A stretch of DNA of 64,000 nucleotides from the NCBI GenBank assembly GCA_902563335.1, contig CACEWU010000001.1:41025-105024 (forward strand), in the 5' to 3' direction. Both the position numbers and the translations under genes were made by a program. This document shows positions 1 to 8,036 of the stretch, piece after piece (position 1 is the first letter of the stretch; each line of letters begins with the position of its first letter). This DNA comes from an uncultured Prochlorococcus sp. (lineage in GTDB: Bacteria > Cyanobacteriota > Cyanobacteriia > PCC-6307 > Cyanobiaceae). The notes under the pieces are model-generated. The model was not told the DNA's origin. It worked only from the letters and a program-made list of their open reading frames with translations, and did not search any database.

Positions 1-692
1 GCAAGACGAGTTTCAGGGAGTGCATCTAACACTGGTTTGATTCTTTCTATTTGCTTTTCGGCGGAAAGCCTTCCTACGTAAATCAGTAATGCTCCTTGAT
101 CATCATGTTCACCTAATAGTTTGCGACGCATTGCATCGTTTCGTAATTCTGGCCTAAAAGTTTCAGTATCAACTCCTCTTTGCCACAGTGCTGTGTGTTG
201 TATCCCTTTTTCAGTCAGTTCGTTCACCATTGCTGTAGATGTGCAGAGGTTTAGTACTGCTTGATTGTGAGCTGCTTTTAGCAGTTCCCAGAGGAGAGGT
301 TCCAGCATTCCCATTCCATAGTGTTCGAGGTATTTAGGAAGGTGAGTGTGGTAACTCGCAATCAGAGGAATTCCATTGGTTTTAGCAAGCCAGATTCCTC
401 CTAAACCCAATACAGCTGGGTTTACTACGTGAATCAGGTCGGGCTGTAGTTCATCAAGGGCTTCGGAAACTGCTGGACCTGGCAGACCTAGCTTTAGTTC
501 TGGATAGAGAGGCAGGGGCATTGCAGGAACGCCAATAACTTTTGCTCCCATGTAATTGCTTGGGCATCCTTCGGGACAGAACACCACAACTTCGTCCCCG
601 GCTTCCACTAGATGTTGAACAGTTTTTGTGAGGCGAGTAACTATCCCATCGACCTTTGGAAGGAAAGTCTCAGTAAAAAAGGCAATTTTCAC
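1..692 (-). CDS. sqdX: Sulfoquinovosyltransferase SqdX, N-terminal part (runs off the window edge)
   Basis: This is the amino-terminal 230 or so residues of a GT4-type glycosyltransferase; the rest lies beyond base 1. The protein opens with KIAFFTETFLPKVDGIVTR, a typical GT-B N-terminal donor-fold start, followed by SYHTHLPKYLEHYGMG and, near the edge, IYVGRLSAEKQ, which begins the C-terminal nucleotide-sugar domain. SqdX transfers sulfoquinovose from UDP-sulfoquinovose to diacylglycerol, the last step of sulfolipid (SQDG) synthesis at the thylakoid or plasma membrane. It lies directly downstream of sqdB on the same strand, 26 bases away, which is the usual cyanobacterial pairing. The start is taken as GTG at 692, since a stop codon lies five codons upstream in frame. 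Confidence 0.92.
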   Translation of the reverse strand, partial: MKIAFFTETFLPKVDGIVTRLTKTVQHLVEAGDEVVVFCPEGCPSNYMGAKVIGVPAMPLPLYPELKLGLPGPAVSEALDELQPDLIHVVNPAVLGLGGIWLAKTNGIPLIASYHTHLPKYLEHYGMGMLEPLLWELLKAAHNQAVLNLCTSTAMVNELTEKGIQHTALWQRGVDTETFRPELRNDAMRRKLLGEHDDQGALLIYVGRLSAEKQIERIKPVLDALPETRL

Positions 693-718
693 TTTGTTAA
701 TAGTTCAGCGAAATGCCT

Positions 719-1915
719 TTAAGAAGGTTTTTTGATGGCTTTTGCTTGCGTTGAGGTCCAAGCAGATACACATGGTATTCGTTTTCGGTCACACCGATCG
801 GCATATTTGCGAGCTACATCAACAACCTCAGCAAGAAGGCCATCATCCAAGGTGGTTGGTTTAAGCCCTAACTCAATGAAGCAACGATTGTCAACAATTA
901 GATCGTTTTCTACAGCTTCATTTCTAGGATTTGGAAGGTAGTTGAGTTCTGCACCTGTAAGAGCAGCAACTTTTTTGGCGAGTTCTCCGACCTGATGACT
1001 CTCAGTCATTTGGTTGAAGATTTTTACCCTTTCACCATGATGTGGTGGATTCTCTAAGGCTAATTGCACACAGCGAACCGAGTCACGAATATGAATAAAC
1101 GCACGTGTTTGGCCACCTGTTCCATGCACAGTCAGTGGATACCCAATAGCTGCTTGCATTAAGAATCGATTTAATACTGTTCCATAGTCCCCGTCGTAAT
1201 CAAATCGATTAGTAAGACGTGGATCTTTGCTTGTTGCATCAGTATTAGTTCCCCAAACTATTCCTTGGTGCAAATCAGTAATTCGTATCTTGTCATTTTT
1301 GTTGTAGTAAAGAAACAGTAACTGATCTAAGGTCTTAGTCATGTGATAAACACTTCCTGGACTAGCAGGATGAAGAATCTCTTCTTCAAAACGGCTGCCA
1401 TCAGGCTGTGGAACTTCAACTTTTAAGTAACCCTCTGGGATGGTTGCTCCACGATGTGAGCCGTATCCATATACCCCCATCGTTCCTAAGTGAACAATAT
1501 GAATATCAAGATTGCTTTCAACAATTGCAGCGAGCAGGTTATGTGTGCCGTTGACATTGTTGTCAACGGTATAGCGTTTAGTTGAGCTGCTTTTCATTGA
1601 ATATGGAGCGGCTCTTTGCTCTGCGAAGTGAACCACCGAATTAGGTTTTTCTTCTAATAGAAGATCTACCAGTCTCTGGTATTCATGAGCTATATCCATA
1701 TTTATGAAGCGCATCGGTTTTCCACCGATTTGTTCCCAGGCCTTGAGACGATCTCCGATGCTTGATATCGGAGTCAATGACTCGACTTCGAGATCAATAT
1801 CTATTTTTCGTCGGCTGAGATTGTCGACAATGAGAACGTCATGGCCTTGGTCCGCCAAGTTGACGGCACAAGGCCATCCACAGAAGCCGTCACCGCCAAG
1901 AACAAGAACTTTCAC
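719..1915 (-). CDS. sqdB: UDP-sulfoquinovose synthase SqdB
   Basis: SqdB converts UDP-glucose and sulfite into UDP-sulfoquinovose, the head-group donor for sulfolipid. The protein is an extended short-chain dehydrogenase of 398 residues, the family's usual length. It has the NAD motif GGDGFCGWP at residues 7-15, a conserved Thr145 in GTMGVYG, and the catalytic Tyr190/Lys194 pair in YHMTK. The start is taken as GTG at 1915 (MKVLVLGG), because homologues begin exactly there; an upstream ATG at 1957 would add 14 unlike residues. It is followed by sqdX on the same strand, so the two most likely form an operon for sulfolipid, an abundant phosphorus-sparing lipid in marine picocyanobacteria. Confidence 0.97.
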   Translation of the reverse strand: MKVLVLGGDGFCGWPCAVNLADQGHDVLIVDNLSRRKIDIDLEVESLTPISSIGDRLKAWEQIGGKPMRFINMDIAHEYQRLVDLLLEEKPNSVVHFAEQRAAPYSMKSSSTKRYTVDNNVNGTHNLLAAIVESNLDIHIVHLGTMGVYGYGSHRGATIPEGYLKVEVPQPDGSRFEEEILHPASPGSVYHMTKTLDQLLFLYYNKNDKIRITDLHQGIVWGTNTDATSKDPRLTNRFDYDGDYGTVLNRFLMQAAIGYPLTVHGTGGQTRAFIHIRDSVRCVQLALENPPHHGERVKIFNQMTESHQVGELAKKVAALTGAELNYLPNPRNEAVENDLIVDNRCFIELGLKPTTLDDGLLAEVVDVARKYADRCDRKRIPCVSAWTSTQAKAIKKPS

Positions 1916-1974
1916 CCAAGACTCCAACAGAAGAGAGCATTTAGCCCATGTAGGCAAGCTACTACAAGGTTTTT

Positions 1975-2142
1975 TCAGCTAATGGTTACCGATAAGGCAA
2001 TTAAGCTGCAAACCAGTAGTGCTCCAACAATGAGAATAATCCTAGAGCTGTTGTTCTGTAGAGCTCCTTTATTAATTACTTCCATCTTGGGCTCTTTCGC
2101 AAAGGAATTTAATCTTCCTCCATCTTCTTCAATAACTGGCAT
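1975..2142 (-). CDS. Ssl1498-family light-harvesting-like small membrane protein
   Basis: A 55-residue protein is encoded between thiG and sqdB on the same strand. It starts MPVIEEDGGRLNSFAKEP and ends in one hydrophobic helix, residues about 34-54 (RIILIVGALLVCSLIALSV). The acidic N-terminus with G-G-R-L-N-x-F-A-x-E-P resembles the pre-helix segment of the cyanobacterial high-light-inducible (Hlip) and Ssl1498/LilA light-harvesting-like proteins. It lacks the chlorophyll-binding ExxNxR signature of true Hlips in its helix, so a pigment-binding role is not shown. The reading frame is clean, fills the gap between its neighbours and ends 59 bases before the sqdB start. It was recognised from the protein pattern, so the family name is probable rather than certain. 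Confidence 0.7.
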   Translation of the reverse strand: MPVIEEDGGRLNSFAKEPKMEVINKGALQNNSSRIILIVGALLVCSLIALSVTIS

Positions 2143-2219
2143 GCCTTTGATTCATCTCGGCGGACCCTATGGAGCTGATAGCTAGTCAGGTCGATTCCGT
2201 TACTTTCCTTTACGCGTCT

Positions 2220-3041
2220 TCACGAATCTTTGCTTGTAATAAGCCCGCTTGAGGGGGAGCTAGGAGAGGCTTCGAGCCTTTTGGTTAAACGTCCAGCCAA
2301 GAAGGCTGCCCTACCAGCTTCAACGGCTTTAGACATCGCTGTGGCCATTTCTGGTGGACTCCCTGCCAATGCTATTGCACTATTGATTAAAACTGCATCT
2401 GCACCCATCTCCATTGCTTGAGCAGCCTCGCTTGGGACTCCAATACCTGCATCAACAACAACTGGGACTTTCGCGTTTTCGATGATCATTGCAATGTTTG
2501 CTTCATTTCGTATCCCTTGCCCTGATCCAATTGGTGATCCAAGTGGCATCAAAGTTGCACATCCTGCGTCTTCAAGCCTTTTTGCTAATAAGGGATCTGC
2601 ATTTATATATGGCAGAACTTGGAATCCCTCTTTGACAAGTTGCTCTGCTGCTTCCAGTGTTCCAAATGGATCGGGTAGTAAATGAACTGGGTCGGGAATT
2701 ACTTCGAGTTTGATGAAATTGTTATTTTCCTGACCAGCAACTTTTGTCAATTCACGGCCAAGTCTGGCTATTCGAATTGCTTCATCTGCATTTGTGCAAC
2801 CAGCGGTGTTTGGCAACATCCAAAGTTTGGACCAATTAATTGCTTCCATAAGGCCATGGTGGCCTGATTCCAATGCTTGAACTCTGCGAACAGCCACAGT
2901 GACCATCTCGCTTTTTGCGTTTTGAAGGCTTTTGTTCATGATTCCTATGGTTGGATATTTCCCTGTTCCTATAAACAGTCGACTGCAAAAGGTTTTATTG
3001 CCAATCTGAAGCTTGTCATGAGTGTTGAGTATCTGAGTCAT
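2220..3041 (-). CDS. thiG: Thiazole synthase ThiG
   Basis: ThiG forms the thiazole phosphate ring of thiamine from 1-deoxy-D-xylulose 5-phosphate, dehydroglycine and the ThiS thiocarboxylate, in the cytoplasm. The 273-residue protein has the TIM-barrel pattern of the family: the Schiff-base Lys111 in [10 protein letters not shown], the AVRRVQ segment near residue 50, and the phosphate-binding C-terminal stretch [23 protein letters not shown] split over two strands. The length is normal and the ATG at 3041 fits. No thiS or thiO gene is adjacent. The neighbouring hypothetical gene at 3120 is divergent, so the 78-base gap should carry the promoters of both. Confidence 0.96.
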   Translation of the reverse strand: MTQILNTHDKLQIGNKTFCSRLFIGTGKYPTIGIMNKSLQNAKSEMVTVAVRRVQALESGHHGLMEAINWSKLWMLPNTAGCTNADEAIRIARLGRELTKVAGQENNNFIKLEVIPDPVHLLPDPFGTLEAAEQLVKEGFQVLPYINADPLLAKRLEDAGCATLMPLGSPIGSGQGIRNEANIAMIIENAKVPVVVDAGIGVPSEAAQAMEMGADAVLINSAIALAGSPPEMATAMSKAVEAGRAAFLAGRLTKRLEASPSSPSSGLITSKDS

Positions 3042-3119
3042 TAGTTCTTATTGGAGGGGCTTGTTAAACTCATTATTGGAATAATTGTCTTTAGCGTGTC
3101 GTAATCATCCTTAGGTTCA

Positions 3120-3689
3120 ATGCTTTTTTTTTCATTTGTGGATTTGTGGATTGCGAATGAGCCGTCTCTTCAACAATCGTTGCCAATTTCTAGTAGTCCT
3201 GAAGCTTCTCAAGAACAGCTCGAACCAATAGACTCAATTATAGAAATCAAGCCTTTTGTGCTTGAGGGTTCGGTAGAGAGTTTTGATCCTGAATCACGTG
3301 CAAAAGAACTTGTAAAGAATATTCCTAGGAATTGGTGTGGCACTTTTAAGTCTTTTGAGAAAGATTTAAATATTGATGTAACTTTAAGATTTTTTGAAGT
3401 GAGTGCTACTGGACAAATGGTTTCAATGCAGGGAGAAATGATGCTTGGAGATGTAAAAACTTTGGTCAGTGGAAATTTAAATGCAAAATCAGATCAATTT
3501 GAACTGATACCTTTAGCTGAAAAATTATTGCCAGGATTAGAGCCTGGTGGTTCGTTTATAGGATTACAAGGGGTAAAGGTGTTTGGTTGGAATTCTTCTA
3601 ATTTGGATAATGCAGGAGGTCAGTTAAATCTTAGGGAAAAATGTGCAGATGAGATTTCAGAAGCCCCTGTTGTCAGGTCTATTTGGTGA
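3120..3689 (+). CDS. Conserved-type hypothetical protein
   Basis: A 189-residue protein that I cannot assign. Its first 14 residues are hydrophobic (MLFFSFVDLWIAN), which could be a short uncleaved anchor, then a Ser/Glu-rich linker to about residue 60. A folded region follows with NWCGTFKSFEKDLNIDVTL and repeated beta-strand-like segments (TGQMVSMQGEM, VSGNLNAKSDQFELIPL). The alternation of strands suggests a small beta-rich domain. The start at ATG 3120 is constrained by an in-frame stop six codons upstream. The 3' end overlaps the convergent ycf37-like gene by 33 bases, so both ends are tightly packed. No function is proposed. Confidence 0.7.
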   Translation: MLFFSFVDLWIANEPSLQQSLPISSSPEASQEQLEPIDSIIEIKPFVLEGSVESFDPESRAKELVKNIPRNWCGTFKSFEKDLNIDVTLRFFEVSATGQMVSMQGEMMLGDVKTLVSGNLNAKSDQFELIPLAEKLLPGLEPGGSFIGLQGVKVFGWNSSNLDNAGGQLNLREKCADEISEAPVVRSIW

Positions 3690-4214
3690 TTGGGTTTCCA
3701 TTTTTTTCTGAATAATCTTTATTTGTTTTAGAGCTGTTTTGTTTTTAGGGTCAATATCTAATACTTCTTTGTATAACGTTAAGGCCTCATCTTGTTGAAG
3801 TAATCTTTGCTTGGCAAAAGCTAGGTTGTTAATTGCTACTGGGTAATCAGCCTTTGCTTTGAGTGCTGTTTTGTAGTGCCCTACTGCAGATTCGAAGTCA
3901 TCTTGTGCAGCGAGAGAAAAGCCAAGTGCATTTTCGATTAAGGCTTTGGCTTCATCAGGCTCCTCGCTTAGCTGTTTTAATGCTTTTCTAAGTGTAGATG
4001 TGGCCTGTGGATATAATCTTTTTCTAAGTTGAACGGAAGCAAGTTCGTATAGTTTTGATGCCTCTGAGGATGAAGAGCTACCGCTTTGTTCAAGTTTGAT
4101 TAGATTTATTTCATCTTTTCTAACTCGAAGTAGTTGTCGTCCTACTAAAACAGCAACAATTAAAAGTAAGCCAATTAGGCCTATGAGGTATGTCTCTGGC
4201 TGGAGAATGTTCAT
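3657..4214 (-). CDS. ycf37: Ycf37-like TPR protein (photosystem I assembly factor family)
   Basis: A 185-residue membrane-anchored TPR protein. Residues about 6-26 form one transmembrane helix (YLIGLIGLLLIVAVLVGRQLL), followed by a basic linker and three TPR-type helix pairs from residue about 55 (SKLYELASVQLRKRLYPQA, ALGFSLAAQDDFESAVGHY, AINNLAFAKQRLLQQDEAL). This layout, with one N-terminal helix and three TPRs in about 175 residues, matches Ycf37 of plastids and Synechocystis, which assists photosystem I assembly or stability at the thylakoid. The family call rests on architecture and motif memory. It starts at ATG 4214, and its 3' end overlaps the convergent gene at 3120-3689. Confidence 0.7.
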   Translation of the reverse strand: MNILQPETYLIGLIGLLLIVAVLVGRQLLRVRKDEINLIKLEQSGSSSSSEASKLYELASVQLRKRLYPQATSTLRKALKQLSEEPDEAKALIENALGFSLAAQDDFESAVGHYKTALKAKADYPVAINNLAFAKQRLLQQDEALTLYKEVLDIDPKNKTALKQIKIIQKKMETQSPNRPDNRGF

Positions 4215-4405
4215 GATTAGTTAGTTGTGCTGGCGCAATTCATGCCTATTGGGGGTAAGGTCCACCTTGAGAATTCATCTCTAGCCACACCTCAAAAGCA
4301 AGTCTCATGAACGGTAATGGGGCATTGATCAATTACACAACAAATCAACACACCTTTTATATCGTTGAAATGGCTTCTGCCGAGTACAGTTTGTATGGAA
4401 CTGCT

Positions 4406-4753
4406 TTAATTCTTAGTTGAGGCCACAACGCTGCTAAAGGTTGTTGGATCGATTACAGCAAGTTGAGCAAGCATTTTTCGATTTAGTCGAACATCAGCTT
4501 TTTTAAGACCTCCAATTAATCTGCTATAGCTCAAACCATTGATGCGAGCTGCAGCATTAATCCGTGCAATCCAAAGTCTACGGAAGTCTCTTTTACGTCT
4601 TCTGCGATCTCTATAAGCATTGCAAAGAGCTTTCATTACCCTCTGATTAGCTGTTCTGAAGAGTCGTCCGTTACTCCCTTGGAAGCCACGGGCTAATCGG
4701 AGAATTTTGTTACGACGTTTACGAGCAACGTTGCCTCTCTTGACACGGGACAT
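4406..4753 (-). CDS. rplT: 50S ribosomal protein L20
   Basis: A 115-residue, very basic protein starting [19 protein letters not shown], the invariant L20 N-terminus, with the central segment [20 protein letters not shown] that binds 23S rRNA. L20 is an early assembly protein of the large subunit and can repress its own operon in other bacteria. It follows rpmI (L35) on the same strand after 63 bases, the usual bacterial gene pair; infC is not next to them here. The start at ATG 4753 gives the family's normal length. Confidence 0.98.
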   Translation of the reverse strand: MSRVKRGNVARKRRNKILRLARGFQGSNGRLFRTANQRVMKALCNAYRDRRRRKRDFRRLWIARINAAARINGLSYSRLIGGLKKADVRLNRKMLAQLAVIDPTTFSSVVASTKN

Positions 4754-4816
4754 AGCTAGAAATTGGTTAAAAGGAGTGTTTGATTAAGTGAAAAAATTGT
4801 ATTTAATGTTTTTTCG

Positions 4817-5014
4817 TTAGGCGTAAGGAAGCATGAGGCTTACATTTTCTGCATCTCTTTCATCCACAACTGCTTTTGTTGCAAGGTGTCGTTTCAGTTT
4901 GGGACTCTTGTGATCAAGTAAATGGTTGCGGAATGCACGACGTCGGATGAATTTGCCTGTGCCTGTTGCTTTGAACCGCTTTGCAGCAGCTTTGCGGGTC
5001 TTTAGCTTGGGCAT
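4817..5014 (-). CDS. rpmI: 50S ribosomal protein L35
   Basis: A 65-residue basic protein starting [18 protein letters not shown] and containing [21 protein letters not shown], the diagnostic pattern of L35. It is a small component of the large ribosomal subunit. It is the first gene of the rpmI-rplT pair. Its promoter should lie in the 107-base gap shared with the divergent SpoIID-domain gene. The length is exactly normal for the family. Confidence 0.98.
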   Translation of the reverse strand: MPKLKTRKAAAKRFKATGTGKFIRRRAFRNHLLDHKSPKLKRHLATKAVVDERDAENVSLMLPYA

Positions 5015-5121
5015 GTCCTAACTCAAACGCATAACTAGCAAGACTACGACCTCGACCAGCCTGAAGCCAAATTAGAAATGATGGATTTTCGATACACACC
5101 TAAAAACCACAAATCGAATTG

Positions 5122-6663
5122 ATGATTCCAATGATTGTTCGAACGATTTTTATTAGTGCTTTTTTTCTTGTCTTTTCAGGTTTTTTGGGGGGTTCTAAGC
5201 AGCAACAAATAAATGCTTCGTCAGACGTTGCATGGCCTACCCATAGAGAGGTTCCTCATCCCCCATTAGTTAAATCTAATGATCCATTGCTTTTGGTTGG
5301 TTTAGAGCCTTATCTGGGCAAAAGCTCGATTGTCGATGGGGCTTCTCAAGAATTTACCTTGAAAAGTAATGGCAGCTTTTTGGTTTTAAAAGACTCAGCT
5401 GGGATTGTGCATCATTCGAGTGAAATTACTTTAATTTGGAGAAAAGTTGCCTTATCTCATTCCAAAAAATTTGTTCGTCAAGTAGTTGGCCCTTTCGCTA
5501 GTTTTGAATCTGCGAATTCAATTGCTCTGCAATTGAAGAAAGAGGGTATTCAGTCAATTGTGGCTCACCCTAAGGAATGGGAGCTGTGGTTTCCAACTCA
5601 TATAAGCCTTCCAAAGGCTTTGAAAGCTCGTTCTTTGGAAGTGACAGTGAATTCGGAAATTAAGCCTTTTTTAAAAGGAACAAGTGGAGAAGTGTTGTTG
5701 TCAGGACCGATTCAGATTGAAGCTAAAGAAGGCTTGCAATGGAAAGGAGGAGTTTATGTAGGCCCTTTTTTGATTCAAGCAGATGCTTATGGAACCTGGA
5801 CCTTTGTTGAGCAGGTTCCTTTGGAAAGATATTTACACGGGGTAGTTCCGTATGAAATTGGGTTTAAGTCTCCAGCATCAGCATTTGCTGCTCAGGCTGT
5901 CCTTGCGCGTACCTGGGCCTTAGCAAATTCAAAGCGCTTTGTATTGGATGGATATCACATTTGTAGTGATACCCAATGTCAGGTTTATAAAGACCCTCGA
6001 AAGGCAAGTGAAAAAGTCAAAAGGGCAATACTAAGTACTGCTGGCAAGGTTTTGACTTGGCAAGGGCACCCAATTCACGCGGTCTATCACGCTAGTAATG
6101 GTGGTGTAATGGCATCTGGGGTTGAAGCCTGGTCAATGGCACCTGTTCCCTATTTGCGTGCTTCTTTAGATGGCTCGTCCGAATGGAATGAGCGATTCGC
6201 TTTACCGCTTGATACAAATGGTGTGAAGTTACTCTTGGCTAATTCAGATGGCCCTTATGGCGCACAGCACAGACTATTTCGCTGGACTCGAACATTTACT
6301 TCATTAGAATTGCAAGAAAATATTAAATCAACTGGTAATTATCCTTTTATACCAAGGGATGTGAGGGTTTTGAAAAGAGGTGAAAGTGGTCGAGTCCTTG
6401 CTCTAGAAATAAATGGTGATGATAATCAAGCCTCAACTATTCTTCGTTTAGATAACATTCGGCGAACATTGCGCAAGTTGCCCAGCACTTTGTTTGTAGT
6501 CAATAAAGTAAAGGACGGGGTGTGGAGGTTTTCAGGGGGAGGGTTTGGTCATGGCGCTGGGCTTTCTCAAGCTGGAGCAATTGAATTAGCTCTGATGGGT
6601 TGGACTCCTGCTCAGATTTTGAGCCATTACTACCCTGGAACAATTTATGGACCTTTGCCTTAG
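5122..6663 (+). CDS. Secreted SpoIID/LytB-domain protein
   Basis: A 513-residue protein with an N-terminal signal or anchor (MIVRTIFISAFFLVFSGFLG, about residues 4-23). A SPOR-like segment follows at about 115-160 (VGPFASFESANSIALQLKK), then a SpoIID domain with YLHGVVPYEIG (about 235), AQAVLARTWAL, YHASNGG and a C-terminal FGHGAGLSQAGA. SpoIID enzymes are lytic transglycosylases that cut glycan strands lacking stem peptides. The family occurs widely in cyanobacteria, where it is thought to act on periplasmic peptidoglycan; the substrate here is inferred. The start is ATG 5122; a TTG directly upstream and an ATG at 5131 are alternatives. It is a single gene, divergent from rpmI. Confidence 0.88.
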   Translation: MIPMIVRTIFISAFFLVFSGFLGGSKQQQINASSDVAWPTHREVPHPPLVKSNDPLLLVGLEPYLGKSSIVDGASQEFTLKSNGSFLVLKDSAGIVHHSSEITLIWRKVALSHSKKFVRQVVGPFASFESANSIALQLKKEGIQSIVAHPKEWELWFPTHISLPKALKARSLEVTVNSEIKPFLKGTSGEVLLSGPIQIEAKEGLQWKGGVYVGPFLIQADAYGTWTFVEQVPLERYLHGVVPYEIGFKSPASAFAAQAVLARTWALANSKRFVLDGYHICSDTQCQVYKDPRKASEKVKRAILSTAGKVLTWQGHPIHAVYHASNGGVMASGVEAWSMAPVPYLRASLDGSSEWNERFALPLDTNGVKLLLANSDGPYGAQHRLFRWTRTFTSLELQENIKSTGNYPFIPRDVRVLKRGESGRVLALEINGDDNQASTILRLDNIRRTLRKLPSTLFVVNKVKDGVWRFSGGGFGHGAGLSQAGAIELALMGWTPAQILSHYYPGTIYGPLP

Positions 6664-6705
6664 TACTAGAAATCCATCTAGAGTTCAATCACTTTGAGAA
6701 CAGCA

Positions 6706-8019
6706 ATGTCCGCGGCTGTTGCGACTGGAGACCACCGCCGTGGTAAGACAGCTTTGTTTGTGATTGCTTGTGGTTGGGCTGGGGTATTTCCTCACTCTTT
6801 AGAAGCTGCAAGAAGTCTTTTGCCTGCAATAACACTTGCGTTTTTGTTGGGTGGTTTTGGATTAAGGACAGTTTTACGTGACCGAAAGAAATGGTTTAGC
6901 AGTGCATATGACAGCGATTCTAAAATCCTTTCCCAAGAGAATTACCCTTCTGTTGATGTTTTGGTCGCTGCTAGGGATGAAGAAAAAGTTGTTAGAAGGC
7001 TTGTTAAGCGTCTATTAGCGATTACTTATCCAAAAGAAAAACTGTCTATTTGTATTATTGATGATGGGAGTCGAGACAGTACATCGGCTCAGCTTGATGA
7101 GTTGAGTAAGCAATGCCCAATGCTGAAAGTAATACATCGGCCAAGATTTGCAGGTGGAGGTAAATCTGGGGCACTAAATGAGGCATTAAGTCACGTTAAT
7201 AGTAAATGGTTATTGATATTGGATGCCGATGCTCAATTACAAGAAGATGCCTTGCAACGCTTAGTCTTGTTTGCACAAAAAGGGGCATTTTCTGCTGTTC
7301 AGTTAAGGAAGGCGGTTGTTAACTCTAAAGAGAATCTTTTAACTCGTCTTCAAGCTATGGAGATGGCTATGGATGCAGTTATACAGCAGGGTCGTCAGGC
7401 TGGAGGTGGTGTGGTTGAGCTACGAGGAAATGGTCAGTTAATAGATCGGAAAAGTCTTCTCAGGTGTGGAGGTTTTAATGAAGAAACAGTGACAGATGAT
7501 CTTGATCTAAGTTTCCGGCTGCTGACTTCTGGTGATTTGGTTGGGATTCTGTGGGACCCTCCAGTTCAAGAAGAAGCTGTAGAGACATTTCAATCACTTT
7601 GGAAACAGAGACAGCGATGGGCTGAAGGAGGCTTGCAGCGCTTCTTTGATTATTGGCCATTGTTAATCTCTAATCGATTAAAACTTGCCAAACGTGTTGA
7701 TTTGGCAAGTTTTTTTCTTCTTCAATATGCGCTTCCAGTTATTTCCTTTTTTGATCTAATCACTACATGTCTGACTAGAACAGTTCCAGCTTTTTGGCCC
7801 CTTTCTATTGTTGCATTCAGTGTTTCAGGCGTAGCGTATTGGAGAGCTTGTAAAACTAATAGTGAAGGTCCTGATCTGCCTTTGCCTAAACCTATAATAT
7901 TATTGATTGCAATATCATATTTAGCTCATTGGTTTATTGTTATTCCATGGGTTTCATTAAGAATGGCTTTCTTACCTAAGAAGCTTGTATGGGCTAAGAC
8001 TATTCATCAAGGAAAGTAG
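6706..8019 (+). CDS. GT2 membrane glycosyltransferase, Sll1377 (monoglucosyldiacylglycerol synthase)-like
   Basis: A 437-residue family 2 glycosyltransferase. After hydrophobic N-terminal helices it shows the nucleotide-sugar pocket IIDDGSRDST, the DxD motif in LDADAQLQ, the acceptor segment RGNGQLIDR, the catalytic TDDLDLSFR and a processive-type QRQRWAEGG, ending in three or so membrane helices. This set, with the RWAEGG-LQR-FFDYW stretch, resembles Synechocystis Sll1377. That enzyme puts glucose on diacylglycerol as the first step to galactolipids of the thylakoid. The exact substrate is inferred. The start is ATG 6706; TTG at 6694 is possible. It follows the SpoIID gene by 42 bases and converges with dnaX. 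Confidence 0.78.
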   Translation: MSAAVATGDHRRGKTALFVIACGWAGVFPHSLEAARSLLPAITLAFLLGGFGLRTVLRDRKKWFSSAYDSDSKILSQENYPSVDVLVAARDEEKVVRRLVKRLLAITYPKEKLSICIIDDGSRDSTSAQLDELSKQCPMLKVIHRPRFAGGGKSGALNEALSHVNSKWLLILDADAQLQEDALQRLVLFAQKGAFSAVQLRKAVVNSKENLLTRLQAMEMAMDAVIQQGRQAGGGVVELRGNGQLIDRKSLLRCGGFNEETVTDDLDLSFRLLTSGDLVGILWDPPVQEEAVETFQSLWKQRQRWAEGGLQRFFDYWPLLISNRLKLAKRVDLASFFLLQYALPVISFFDLITTCLTRTVPAFWPLSIVAFSVSGVAYWRACKTNSEGPDLPLPKPIILLIAISYLAHWFIVIPWVSLRMAFLPKKLVWAKTIHQGK

Positions 8020-8036
8020 TATTAAAAGCATTCAAT

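Noticed and set aside
1916-1957. ATG 1957 as the sqdB start.
   Set aside because: The extra 14 residues are unlike the family, while GTG 1915 gives the normal MKVLVLGGDGF start and Thr145/Tyr190/Lys194 numbering.
4215-4405. A structured RNA gene (signal recognition particle RNA or 6S RNA) in the ycf37-rplT gap.
   Set aside because: The conserved GGTCAGG...GGAAGC core of SRP RNA is missing, and only a 5-bp palindrome (AAGGTCCACCTT) was seen.
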